Positions 36,957 through 45,584 are shown, numbered from the stretch's first letter. The stretch is DNA of 64,000 nt from Caballeronia sp. SBC1 (GCF_011493005.1 NZ_CP049160.1:1-64000), one strand, 5' to 3'. Made by a program: numbers and translations. Notes: generated by a model from the letters alone, not told the origin.

Positions 36957-37027
36957 CGCAAGATTCCCAATGAGTCAATTCGCGGCGCCGCGCGACAGAA
37001 CCCGACTCGCAAGCGTCCGCCGGCGCG

Positions 37028-37975
37028 CTAACATTCGATCTCGGGCGTCGCAAGCGCGCGGATGGATCTCGTGAGCCAGTAAGGTGTCGCCTCCTCGAGG
37101 CGCGCAACAAGGCGAGGCTCTCGCTTCTTCGCGCGCAGGTAACTGGCGACGGTTCCAAACATTGCCTGCACGTTCGTATAGATACCCTGGGCGCCCATAG
37201 GTTTCCATCCATTGCCGACAATTAATGGCGTTTCATCCGCCGGCCGCGGATGCCAGTTGAGCGCCAAGGACTGCCTATACCTTACGAGCTCGTCAATCAG
37301 AGATGGACATAGGCGGATGTGTCTTAGCGTGCCGGCTCTGTCCCGAACATCCAGTATCCAGCCCGGCGCGGCAGACGCACCCTCTCCCATCTTGAAGCAA
37401 TGCAGATCGCTCATCCTCAGCGCCGGGCGACGCGAGCTGGCAGCGATTTCCTCGCGCTGCGCTCCAGTGTAAGCGAGCAGCCAGAATATCCAACGCCTCG
37501 TGGAGTAAGAACGCCGATGCCCTCCCGGCTCACTAGCGAGCGCGTCAATTACCTCGCCGATCGTTGTGAGCTCGGTCCGCGTAAAATGCTTGTGCTGCGC
37601 GACCCGTTTTGGGTGCGGGGTGCTCTTGGCCAGCGGAACCGGATTCGTCTTGATCAATCCTTGTTCACACAGGGTTGCATAGAGGGAACGCAGAACTTGT
37701 AGCCCGTAACAGCCTAGCTTCTCAGTCGGCCTGGACTGTGCGTACTGTTTGAAGACAGCAGGCGTCGCACCGAGAAGGCCGCCCTGGAAGCCGCTCGCGC
37801 TTATAAACTCGATGAAGCGGGTGCTTTCGCGCCTGTAGGCTGTATGGGTATGCCCGCGGTACCGGCCAAGCCACTGTGCGACTTCAGCTGTTTCGACTAC
37901 GCGGCTTCTCCCTCCCGTGCGGCCAGGTGGCGCTGGCGCGCTGGAAGCTCGCCGCAATCCGTCCTGAAGCTTCAT
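37028..37975 (-). CDS. Tyrosine recombinase lacking its C-terminal active site
   Basis: 315 residues. A SAM-like N-terminal arm-binding domain (about 35-130) and the first part of the catalytic domain are present, with a box I Arg in YTGAQREEI near residue 178. The normal box II (His-x-x-Arg) is degenerate, reading TPYWLTRSIRALATP, and the frame stops there, before the region that should carry the nucleophilic Tyr. Other frames downstream do not restore it. It is therefore probably non-catalytic or a decayed integrase. The start overlaps the stop of the upstream gene (ATGA). Confidence 0.72.
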   Translation of the reverse strand: MKLQDGLRRASSAPAPPGRTGGRSRVVETAEVAQWLGRYRGHTHTAYRRESTRFIEFISASGFQGGLLGATPAVFKQYAQSRPTEKLGCYGLQVLRSLYATLCEQGLIKTNPVPLAKSTPHPKRVAQHKHFTRTELTTIGEVIDALASEPGGHRRSYSTRRWIFWLLAYTGAQREEIAASSRRPALRMSDLHCFKMGEGASAAPGWILDVRDRAGTLRHIRLCPSLIDELVRYRQSLALNWHPRPADETPLIVGNGWKPMGAQGIYTNVQAMFGTVASYLRAKKREPRLVARLEEATPYWLTRSIRALATPEIEC

Positions 37976-38547
37976 TGCGTTATCGACTCGGTCGCGCCGC
38001 TAGAAACGTCCTGCGACGCGGTCGCTACGCTAAAGCCACTTTCCGTTAGCAGGCGGACCGCTGCCGCGTGTTGGGTAGCGCTGGCAAATTGCTCGGAAGG
38101 CAGGTGTACGATGCCAAGCGGCACCTGCTCTCTTCCCTCGGCGCCGTGTTTCCACAGACGGTCATCTGCCATCAGACATTGGCCGTACTCGTCGACCAGC
38201 GTGATGGTCCCTCCTTCGCAAGCGTGCCAGGTGCTCGCCATTACTGATTTGCCTGCATGTTCGTGTCCGGCATCGCCCGGAAAAACTACCGCAAAAGTCA
38301 TTGCGTTGCCACAGCGGGACTCATCCCACGCGCGGGACACTTCCACGATATCGTCAAGCGGCGTAAAGCCGGCGCCGCGGAGCGTTTCACTGGCCTGTTG
38401 CCAGCTGAAATGAGGCGCATCCGCAGCAAGGCCCAAAAGTATCCGGTTGATTTCGGCTTCAGGATTGCTACACCCTTCGGGAGCGAGCAGCAGCTTCTGA
38501 TGTTGGACATCGCCTGTGACAGACGACAGCAAGGCAACTTTAGGCAT
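37972..38547 (-). CDS. Orphan protein, 191 aa
   Basis: Not recognised. The N-terminal region is mixed (MPKVALLSSVTGDVQHQKLL) and the middle has beta-rich stretches (NAMTFAVVFPGDAGH, EGGTITLVDEYGQCLMADD). Coupled to the recombinase gene by a 4-base overlap and member of the five-gene minus-strand operon 40072-37028. Confidence 0.65.
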   Translation of the reverse strand: MPKVALLSSVTGDVQHQKLLLAPEGCSNPEAEINRILLGLAADAPHFSWQQASETLRGAGFTPLDDIVEVSRAWDESRCGNAMTFAVVFPGDAGHEHAGKSVMASTWHACEGGTITLVDEYGQCLMADDRLWKHGAEGREQVPLGIVHLPSEQFASATQHAAAVRLLTESGFSVATASQDVSSGATESITQ

Positions 38548-38625
38548 GGCGTTGATTTGTAATCAAACAGGTTGAAGCGATTGTGCGCTCAAACACCACC
38601 ATGATTTTATTCTTCGGGCGATCCG

Positions 38626-38991
38626 TCATCGCTTCTGGGGGGGTGCGGACTCGCTGTTCTTCCGGACGTGTGCCCGTCGTTCTGACTCAGCGAAAAGTCC
38701 CTGGACGAACCCCGCCTCGGCATTGGTCAGAATCGCAGACGCGTAGTCTGATGGGCCATCTGCCGTTTTGAGCTTCTTCTGTATAACGATGCAGAGTTTC
38801 TGCCGTCTTGCCCGTTCGAACAGGGAATAAGTCACGCCTGCATGCGTGTCCGCGAGGAAACTGAGTTCGTCTTCAACGAGCTGGCCGATCTTGCCGTTCT
38901 CCAGCGCCAAGTCGCGCGCAAGGGCGCGCTCGTACATCGACGCGAGACTGAAAGGACGGTAACGACGCCGGCGAGAGATGTTCTGGCGCAT
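38626..38991 (-). CDS. Orphan basic protein, 121 aa
   Basis: Not recognised. The N-terminus is Arg-rich (MRQNISRRRRYRPFSLASMY) and the rest helical. The C-terminal 20 residues are again basic (ERRAHVRKNSESAPPQKR). It could bind nucleic acid. It lies 14 bp after the 82-aa gene in the same operon. Confidence 0.62.
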   Translation of the reverse strand: MRQNISRRRRYRPFSLASMYERALARDLALENGKIGQLVEDELSFLADTHAGVTYSLFERARRQKLCIVIQKKLKTADGPSDYASAILTNAEAGFVQGLFAESERRAHVRKNSESAPPQKR

Positions 38992-39005
38992 CAGCGGAGA
39001 TCCGC

Positions 39006-39254
39006 CTAATGCGAGTGCGTCGCGTGGCGTTGTGCGAGGCTGTGCTGCTCGATTGCGTCAAGCGCCTGTCGAAGAAAGTCAGCCGTATATTGGTCGCCGA
39101 AGTTCAAGCGCAGCGCGGTGATAGACGAGATCGCGATTGACTGCAGCAGCGCTCCGGCGTCGGGCCGGCGCACGGTGCGCAACTGCTGCAAGACCTCCTT
39201 CATCGCGGCATGGCCAAGATCCATCATCTGGTCGACACTCTTTTCTTCATCCAT
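39006..39254 (-). CDS. Orphan helical protein, 82 aa
   Basis: Not recognised. Start at 39254 (MDEEKSVDQMMDLGHAAMKE). The whole protein is predicted helical, with a His-rich tail (EQHSLAQRHATHSH). It lies between the 254-aa and 121-aa genes of the same operon, with short spacings. Confidence 0.62.
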   Translation of the reverse strand: MDEEKSVDQMMDLGHAAMKEVLQQLRTVRRPDAGALLQSIAISSITALRLNFGDQYTADFLRQALDAIEQHSLAQRHATHSH

Positions 39255-39307
39255 GGCAAAGCTCTATCCTGTCTTTCGTGCGCAATGCGCACTCACCAAA
39301 CCTTTTT

Positions 39308-40072
39308 TCACCAGTCAGCTGAAACCGCGGCGGCAGAGCCTGCCACCCGGACATCGCCAACCGCACTTGCGGCCTTGTCGGGATGGTCCAGCCTTTTAAG
39401 TGGTCTTCTCATCTGGATGTCCAACCGCGCCAGAACCTCAGAACTGGGAAACGACAAGCTCGCCGGCGATAGGGTATGTGAGTCAACCAGAACCGACAGC
39501 AGGCGCTGCCGCAACGCTGACGTTACGCGGCGGCCCGCACTAAGCGCGTCAACTTCGGTGCGGCACGCATCCTCACGCACGCTCAGGAACCGGTCCACCA
39601 GTCCGGCGTTTGTCAGGATGGCAAGGAACTCTGTTTCGCCAGCCGGAGCCGGATCGTACTCGCTCAGGATCGAGCGACGCGCAGCGAACCGGCCCGCACC
39701 ATCGAATACATAGACCCCCTCTCCCACCGGCCCGTAAATGTCGAGGATCAACTCCAGCGCGTCTGATATCGGCGAATTCAGGAGAGATTCATCCGAGTGG
39801 GTATGCGCCTGGGCCGCGACGCAGAAGGCCTCCCGAATTTCTTTCAAACCTTTCGCGCTATTCGCCCGCGGACGTCCGACCGCGTTTAATGCGCCGGCGA
39901 TACCGTCGACGAGGCCGAGGATCACTTCTGCCCCGCCTGCAGCGAAAAGATGAATTGGGTAAACCTTCGTTGCGCCGTCAGTAGGGTTGCTGCAGAAGAC
40001 CACCGTTGCCTGGATTGACTGCTCTTCCTTGCTGCACGCGCTGACGACCGGAAGTAGAACTCTCGTAGCCAT
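39308..40072 (-). CDS. Orphan protein, 254 aa, first gene of the recombinase operon
   Basis: Not recognised. The ATG at 40070-40072 (MATRVLLPVVSACSKEEQSI) follows AAGAAGAAGCTTT. It has an alpha/beta N-terminal half with a Gly-rich region (AAGGAEVILGLVDGIAGALN) and an Arg-rich helical C-terminal half. The five genes 40072 to 37028 are close together on one strand and probably one transcript driven from the AT-rich gap at 40094-40566. Confidence 0.65.
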   Translation of the reverse strand: MATRVLLPVVSACSKEEQSIQATVVFCSNPTDGATKVYPIHLFAAGGAEVILGLVDGIAGALNAVGRPRANSAKGLKEIREAFCVAAQAHTHSDESLLNSPISDALELILDIYGPVGEGVYVFDGAGRFAARRSILSEYDPAPAGETEFLAILTNAGLVDRFLSVREDACRTEVDALSAGRRVTSALRQRLLSVLVDSHTLSPASLSFPSSEVLARLDIQMRRPLKRLDHPDKAASAVGDVRVAGSAAAVSADW

Positions 40073-40093
40073 AAAGCTTCTTCTTTTTCTCAC

Positions 40094-40566
40094 AAACGCT
40101 GTGTGGAGCGGCGTCGATGCGGCGGACAGTGTGTGCTGCCCGCTTTTTGACCCCGCCGGCGATGATCTGGTCTTGATCGTGGCAAGCGGAAAAACAGTGC
40201 CTGCTTACCAACGCTTATCGGAGATTTCGGAGAAAAATTTAGAGTTATTTGCTACGCAGTTACAAACTAATTTCCTGCCGTCCTAAAATTTCATTTCTTA
40301 CAAAATATTACTTCACTCAAAGGAATCTGTTTTTTGCGCAGATTTTTACTCTGATATTGCGATTTCTCTGTACCACTGTTAAATCCTCTTCCCGAAATAT
40401 TACCGTGGCTATCTGACCGGTTTTCCATTTATATCACCAAATTTCGCGGCGAAATAATCGGACCTGTCGAGGAATAACTCAACCCCGGGGAGAGCGACCG
40501 CGAGCGGAGACCGCGTCGTACAGCGTCACTACGGACAATAATTTACGCCCGTAGAAATCCTATAGG
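40094..40566. other. AT-rich divergent intergenic region
   Basis: Clearly more AT-rich than the surroundings, with long A/T runs (for example near 40230-40320). No gene is seen. It separates the minus operon ending in the recombinase from the FkbM-like gene on the plus strand and should contain both promoters. Such AT-rich islands are typical targets of H-NS-like silencers. Confidence 0.5.
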
Positions 40567-41373
40567 ATGATTATAAATCTTACTAAGATACTATCCTCAA
40601 GACTATCACCGATGGCATTCATGAGCGCGGCCCCGATGCAAGACGACGCCGGACGACCAACAGGCCGGCTCTCGCCAGCCGAACACACGGTAATACTGGG
40701 CCCCATGGGCGAACTTCAGCTGATCGTCTCGCCACATCTGGATCGCCATACTAGAGAAACGCTCCTGGGCGTCCGGCCATTTGAACAAACTGAGTTTGGC
40801 CTGGCCGTCGAGATCCTAGAACCGGGGCAAACAGTGCTGGACATCGGCGCCGGATCCGCAGCGTGGTCTCTGTGGGCCGCCACACTGGGTGCTCGCGTCG
40901 AAGCATATGAACCGTCTCCCCTTCTTTGTCACGTAGCGCAAAGCAATCTTGATGTGAATCGGGGGTGTCGGATTGACTTGCATCCCGGTTGGGCTGTGGT
41001 GCCGAGTCATCAATCCGGGCCGGTGAATCTTGTGCTGCCGGGCGGTGGCTATGACGCGGCCTACATCGAACGTACCCCCCGCCTGGTCGATTCTGACCTG
41101 TCCGCCCCGTGGCTAGAGTCCGCCGAGCGCCTCGTTCAGCGCGTGAGGCCCGATGTCGTGTTCGTGGAGGCATCCGGGATGGCCGCTGAGATCGCGCTGG
41201 TGATCGCGAGCATCCGACGAGATCGGCCTCGCACCTTGATCGCGCGGATGCGGCCGGATCTGGAAGGCGAAGAGCGTATCCGCAGTGCCGTCCAGGCCAT
41301 TCGCAGTCTGGGCTACAGCCTGCGCGTCGACAAACACACCATGTTGTGGGACGGGTGGGTATTTGAGTGCTGA
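40567..41373 (+). CDS. FkbM-like SAM-dependent methyltransferase
   Basis: 268 residues. The class I methyltransferase motif I TVLDIGAGSAAWSLWAA lies near 88-104, with motif II acidic VEAYEPSP about 20 residues later, and a following VAQSNLDVNRGCRIDLHPGW as in FkbM-type enzymes, which methylate sugars or lipids. The start is uncertain: ATG at 40567 or the ATG codons at 40612 and 40621; protein-like sequence is clear from about residue 30. It stands alone behind an AT-rich region, not next to glycan genes, so the substrate cannot be named. Confidence 0.7.
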   Translation: MIINLTKILSSRLSPMAFMSAAPMQDDAGRPTGRLSPAEHTVILGPMGELQLIVSPHLDRHTRETLLGVRPFEQTEFGLAVEILEPGQTVLDIGAGSAAWSLWAATLGARVEAYEPSPLLCHVAQSNLDVNRGCRIDLHPGWAVVPSHQSGPVNLVLPGGGYDAAYIERTPRLVDSDLSAPWLESAERLVQRVRPDVVFVEASGMAAEIALVIASIRRDRPRTLIARMRPDLEGEERIRSAVQAIRSLGYSLRVDKHTMLWDGWVFEC

Positions 41374-41528
41374 CCTACGCGAAGTGCATCCGGTGCAGGT
41401 TGCTGTAAGTAGTGCGTATTTCTCAGGGTGGCGCGGCGCAGGCCACAGATATTTTTTGAAACGCCATCTCAGCCACTAGGTCATCTAACCCTTCAGCTCC
41501 CTAGTGCTGATTCTCAGGAGATTACACC

Positions 41529-42026
41529 ATGAAGAAGGCATTCAACTTTTCGCTGTTCAAGAACACCACTGACGGCATCACGTTCAACAAGTCGAAAGAC
41601 GACAAGGTGCGCGCGGACTACAACGGCAACGGAAGCGAACGCGACGCCGCGGACAAGATCCAGATCATCGGTATCAAAGCGCTGTCGTCTGCCGGCAAGC
41701 AGTACATCCGTCTCGTGTTTATCGACCGCACAGGACTCGACAATACGTACTACAACGCGGCCCTCTTCCTTAACGAGAAGAAGGACTCGGAGAAGCAGCC
41801 CGACTACACCGGCTCCGTTGATCTTGACCGCGATGGCAACGAGCGTCTGCGTCTCGCTGCTTGGCTGAAAACGAGTGATCGTGCTGGTCGTTATCTGTCG
41901 GTGAGCGTCTCGGAATTCCAGTCGCAAGCAGACACTCCGACTGGTGAAGGCGATGGCATACCGGCAAGCGGAGGTGCTGGTCAGCCGGCAGGTGCTCCCC
42001 TCGAAGATGAAGATATTCCGTTCTGA
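41529..42026 (+). CDS. SSB-like protein with acidic DIPF tail
   Basis: 165 residues. The ATG at 41529 follows CAGGAGATTACACC. The body (DKIQIIGIKALSSAGKQYIR, then LVFIDRTGLDNTYYNAALFL, then GRYLSVSVSEFQ) is beta-rich and would suit an OB fold. The C-terminus is a disordered Gly/Pro-rich linker ending EDEDIPF, the hallmark of bacterial single-strand DNA-binding proteins that recruit repair and replication partners. The OB core is not of the standard SSB sequence, so this is a divergent SSB-like protein, likely serving plasmid transfer or replication. A strong terminator follows. Confidence 0.7.
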   Translation: MKKAFNFSLFKNTTDGITFNKSKDDKVRADYNGNGSERDAADKIQIIGIKALSSAGKQYIRLVFIDRTGLDNTYYNAALFLNEKKDSEKQPDYTGSVDLDRDGNERLRLAAWLKTSDRAGRYLSVSVSEFQSQADTPTGEGDGIPASGGAGQPAGAPLEDEDIPF

Positions 42027-42056
42027 CGGTCCATTCGAGCGACCGCAATCCACAAA

Positions 42057-42084
42057 CCACACCTCCTGAGGTGTGGTTTTTTTT
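42057..42084 (+). terminator. Intrinsic terminator of the SSB-like gene
   Basis: CCACACCTC-CTGAG-GTGTGG stem followed by eight T. Confidence 0.9.
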
Positions 42085-42105
42085 CTTTCTGCCCGGAGAT
42101 CAAAC

Positions 42106-42702
42106 GTGACATCAAAGCAATTCACCCCGTGGCGTCGCGACATGCAACTCGGCGCGCTGATGATGATCATCGCCATCGGCGCTGTGTTCATCCTCGTTCG
42201 GACCCAGTTGGTGAGCCCGCTCAAATATGGCCCGGCCGCGGTCCTCGTGGCAGTCTTTGGCTACTGGAGAGCGCAGCGTGGCTATCACCGCTGGTTTGGA
42301 AAGTACACAGAAGAGCGTTCGCTGAATGCGCTCGAAGCCCGTCTGCCTGCCGGCTGGGAAATGCGGCGCAATGTCACGACAGCGAACGGTGACTGCGACG
42401 CCGTCATTACGGCGCCTGACTTCCGGTTTGTAATCGAGATCAAGTCGGTGCGTAGCGTGACCATGTCGCACAGGCTGCTGCGCGGAACGACGCTGAGTTT
42501 TGGACGCGACGTCTCCGCAACTCCTGCCAGCCACGTCGCACAGATCGCCTTCAACGCCGGTAACGCCGGCGGGGTAGGAATCTTGTGGTATCCGCTCGCC
42601 CGGAAAAAGGACTACGGTCTTCTGGGCGGAACGTGGGTAGTCACCGGCCACGCCAAGGTCCTCGTCAAGGTCATGCAGAAGCACATCAAGCGGGCTGCGT
42701 AG
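42106..42702 (+). CDS. Membrane-anchored NERD/PD-(D/E)XK-like nuclease
   Basis: 198 residues from a GTG at 42106 behind CCCGGAGATC; an earlier GTG at 42073 lies inside the terminator and is rejected. Two N-terminal membrane helices (MQLGALMMIIAIGAVFILV, then YGPAAVLVAVFGYW) are followed by a domain with NGDCDAVITAPDFRFVIEIK, the D-x(n)-E-x-K signature of restriction-type and NERD nucleases. A membrane-tethered nuclease could process incoming or outgoing DNA at the envelope. Its activity is inferred from the motif only. Confidence 0.7.
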   Translation: MTSKQFTPWRRDMQLGALMMIIAIGAVFILVRTQLVSPLKYGPAAVLVAVFGYWRAQRGYHRWFGKYTEERSLNALEARLPAGWEMRRNVTTANGDCDAVITAPDFRFVIEIKSVRSVTMSHRLLRGTTLSFGRDVSATPASHVAQIAFNAGNAGGVGILWYPLARKKDYGLLGGTWVVTGHAKVLVKVMQKHIKRAA

Positions 42703-42783
42703 CTACCTGCTGTCGCTTATTTTTCCCTCAGGCATATCGAGCGCATAGCCTTTCCGCTCAACTTCTTCTGATGGAGAAAAATC

Positions 42784-43101
42784 ATGCGCACACCCGATGA
42801 ACTGCTTGAGTTTGCGACAACCAATGTTGCCTACCGCCGAGCGCGTGGAAACCTGCACTACCGTGCGGTCGACGCGCTACTTTTCGTACGTGATCCTGGA
42901 GTAGCCACCGATATGGAGCAATTCACCTGCCGCCATAGCTGTGCATATACCGGAATCGCCCATGGTGGCGAAGATTCCGGCTACCACGGAGAAGGCCGAT
43001 GCTATTGCAGTTACTGCGGTCTGGATGGCGGCGCCGAAGTGCTCACCAGTCCCTATTCCCACATCCCGCTTGCACAGTGTGCATGCGGGATAATTTTTTG
43101 A
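42784..43101 (+). CDS. Small Cys-rich orphan, 105 aa
   Basis: The ATG at 42784 follows GATGGAGAAAAATC. The second half has a cluster of Cys and His (FTCRHSC, RCYCSYCGLDGG, QCACGIIF) that suggests zinc binding. Its stop is 12 bp before the CobT-like gene, so they probably form an operon. No known family. Confidence 0.65.
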   Translation: MRTPDELLEFATTNVAYRRARGNLHYRAVDALLFVRDPGVATDMEQFTCRHSCAYTGIAHGGEDSGYHGEGRCYCSYCGLDGGAEVLTSPYSHIPLAQCACGIIF

Positions 43102-43113
43102 GGCAGTGTCCTG

Positions 43114-44862
43114 ATGCGCAACCTGCTGCTGCTAGCCCGCCTGCTTGGAAATCGTCACAACCTGGAGGTCGTGGTCGACTCCAAAACACGTGTGGCGAGT
43201 GTGACCCGGGAGACCCTCACGCTTCCGGCGACGTGGGTCGGAGCAGTTCTGCCGGAGGGCACCTCGCATATTTCCGAACTGCTTGAGGGGGTCATCGACC
43301 ATCTTGCGGCCGGACACGCGCGCCACACCGACTTCGACGCTTACGATTCCTGCGTCGCCACGGCTGGGCCGCTTAAACGCTCGATTCTGAGCGTCCTGGA
43401 GGATCTTCGCGTAGAGCGCCTTGCCGCTAAGGTCTACCCCGGAATCGCACGAAATCTCGCGAGGACCGTCGAGCTGCTCGAACAACAAGGGTTCTTCGGC
43501 GGCCTCGGCGAGATCGGCAAGGCGTTGCCAGCGCAGACGCTCGTTGACGCCATGCTATGCGTCGGGCGCGCGGCGCTCTTGCCCGGGCAGGGGCAGCCAC
43601 TTCTGAACCTCGCAAGGGCGTATGACGGCTGGGCCCGTACCCAGTGCCCGTCCGCCTGGTTGCGTCTTAAAGACATCACACAACGTGCATGGGCTGCAAA
43701 CTCGACGAGGCAGGTCATCCAGCTTGTCGACGAGGCCATGCTACTCCTCTCAGACCTCGCCGCAGCGCGGAGTAGCCAGAGCGATCACGCTGCTGTCTCA
43801 ACCGATGGTGGCGACGCAGGGAACCCGTTGGATAGTGGTGGCGCGGATCCGGGCGACGACCTCGCTGCTGACGTCACCGAGGGCCAGAATGACGGTACGC
43901 CAGCCAAAGACGCATCTGGTCAGACGCCCAACGTCACGGCTCCGGCAGGCGCAGAGGCGAGAGACCAGCGCTTTGCTCTTTCGGTGCTTGTGCAACAAGA
44001 CGTTCGACAGTCGGACATCGGGGACATAGTCGGCGAGGCGCTGCAGGACGCTGTGAGTGCCCTACCACCTCAAAACCATATGCAGAGCCAGTCGTCGGCC
44101 AGCGTGCCCACGAAACCAATACCGCCGTCGTGGATTACGACCGCGACCGTGATCCGCGCCAGACTTGGCCGTGATCTCGAGGCGCTCCTGGAATCCAGGC
44201 GAGAGACCAATAATCATGTCGGGCTTGTCGGCCGAAGGCTCAGCATGAAGCGCCTGCACCGTCTCGCCGTACTCGACGCTCGAGTATTCCGGCGCCGCCG
44301 TGACGAAGATGGCATAAACGCCTGTGCGACGCTACTCGTCGACGTATCAGGCAGCATGACTGCGAAGTCAGTTGACGGGTTCGTTCCGATCAATGCCGCC
44401 GGCGGAGCGCTCGTTGCCCTGGCGGAGGTGCTCGAGGCGCACGAAGTGCCCTTTGCGGCGACCGTCTTCAATTCAAGGTTCTGCACAATCAAGCGGTTTG
44501 ACGAAAGCTGGAAGCGCGTCTCACACACAGCAACCGCGATTCCTCAGCTGGGCGGTAATACTGATCTCGCCCCTGCGCTGAGATCCGTGTTGGTTGACAT
44601 GGTCGACCGGGAGGAGGATCGGCGCCTGATCATCGTGGTACTGGATGGCCGCACGCCGAACATGGAGCAGGTAAGCGCCTTGTATGCGGACGCGCTTGAG
44701 ATGGGGGTCGAGATCGCCACCGTTCTGATAGCGAAGAGCGCGGACGCGTATGTCGTGCCTTATGCGGCGATGCTAAAACGGCTCGGACGATTTCCCCATC
44801 TCACGCACTCGATGGACACTCTCGCTAAAACTATCATTGACGAGGTCCGCTCGCTCATCTGA
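43114..44862 (+). CDS. CobT-like VWA-domain protein
   Basis: 582 residues. The C-terminal third is a von Willebrand A domain with the MIDAS motif DVSGSMTAKS near 408-417, GGNTDLAPAL near 477 and VVLDGRTPNM near 505. A long acidic, low-complexity middle (about 225-310) joins it to a helical N-terminal half, the layout of cobaltochelatase CobT-like proteins. These act with a MoxR/CobS-type AAA ATPase, and one is present at 30649-31692. No cobalamin genes are present. Phages and plasmids carry such pairs with unknown roles. Confidence 0.78.
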   Translation: MRNLLLLARLLGNRHNLEVVVDSKTRVASVTRETLTLPATWVGAVLPEGTSHISELLEGVIDHLAAGHARHTDFDAYDSCVATAGPLKRSILSVLEDLRVERLAAKVYPGIARNLARTVELLEQQGFFGGLGEIGKALPAQTLVDAMLCVGRAALLPGQGQPLLNLARAYDGWARTQCPSAWLRLKDITQRAWAANSTRQVIQLVDEAMLLLSDLAAARSSQSDHAAVSTDGGDAGNPLDSGGADPGDDLAADVTEGQNDGTPAKDASGQTPNVTAPAGAEARDQRFALSVLVQQDVRQSDIGDIVGEALQDAVSALPPQNHMQSQSSASVPTKPIPPSWITTATVIRARLGRDLEALLESRRETNNHVGLVGRRLSMKRLHRLAVLDARVFRRRRDEDGINACATLLVDVSGSMTAKSVDGFVPINAAGGALVALAEVLEAHEVPFAATVFNSRFCTIKRFDESWKRVSHTATAIPQLGGNTDLAPALRSVLVDMVDREEDRRLIIVVLDGRTPNMEQVSALYADALEMGVEIATVLIAKSADAYVVPYAAMLKRLGRFPHLTHSMDTLAKTIIDEVRSLI

Positions 44863-45092
44863 GCCAGATGTACCTGGCTACATTCGCCGTCTTCGCGAGC
44901 ACGCTCCGCTTCTCTCGTGCCGCGCGCTTTCGCCCAAGCAGCTCCTGCTCGGTAAGGCCGTACTCTGCAACTTTGACTCGGACATCTGCAAGAATTTCTT
45001 CCACCTCTGCTGCGCGCAGGGTCTCTGCCTCAAGATCGCAATCGCTCGATCTGATCCTTCACGTCCGAAGAGATGCGTTTCTTGGCGGCAAT
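44855..45092 (-). pseudogene. Frameshifted H-NS-like remnant
   Basis: On the minus strand one frame reads IAAKKRISSDVKDQIERL and, after a shift near 45040, another reads EAETLRAAEVEEILADVRVK then VAEYGLTEQELLGRKRAARE. This is the N-terminal coiled-coil region of Burkholderia-type H-NS proteins, where VAEYGLT is typical. The DNA-binding C-terminal core (usually WSGRGRxPxWL) is absent. The only start-like codon at the head is ATT behind AGGAGG. It overlaps the end of the CobT-like gene by 8 bp. Confidence 0.55.
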
Positions 45093-45178
45093 TGCTGTCC
45101 TCCTATCGCGATGCGTTGATCTCGGCGGCCAAACGGGTCGCCACAAGCGCCAAGTTCCCCTCCTGGAAAGAGAGTTGT

Positions 45179-45493
45179 TCAGTTTGCCGCGTCAGGCTGA
45201 CCCTCGCATGACAGACCGGCGACCTGAGCTCGATCCGATGCGTGGTTGTCCGGCACGATCGTCGGGACGTGGTCCTGGGCGATCTTCCTGAGATACCGCA
45301 CGGTCGGCGGCCGACCACAGCGAACTGTCAGTGAGTGATTGGCCAACGCCAAATAATTGGCCGTATCAGGATCAACCTGTCCGAGCGATTGAATGAACGC
45401 TCGATTCCCCGTGTCGTCTTGCGCATAGGCGCACCCGACTGGAACAAAACATGCGGCAAAGGCCGCAGCAAATACGTTCAATGCTGTTTTCAT
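45179..45493 (-). CDS. Small exported protein, 104 aa
   Basis: The start at 45493 gives a clear signal peptide (MKTALNVFAAAFAACFVPVG, cleavage likely after AYA at residue 24). The mature part of about 80 residues (DDTGNRAFIQSLGQVDPDTA, then LTVRCGRPPTVRYLRKIAQD) has two Cys that could form a disulfide. It is probably periplasmic. No family is recognised. Confidence 0.68.
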   Translation of the reverse strand: MKTALNVFAAAFAACFVPVGCAYAQDDTGNRAFIQSLGQVDPDTANYLALANHSLTVRCGRPPTVRYLRKIAQDHVPTIVPDNHASDRAQVAGLSCEGQPDAAN

Positions 45494-45584
45494 AGGGCAG
45501 TGTTATGTGGCTACGCAAGGTTGGTATTCCAGCCGCAAGTTTATCAAGGGCCGGATCGTTGCATCATACTCGACAGACAAAACA

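Noticed and set aside
37028..37975. Intact phage integrase or Rci
   Set aside because: The catalytic C-terminus with Tyr is missing and box II is degenerate.
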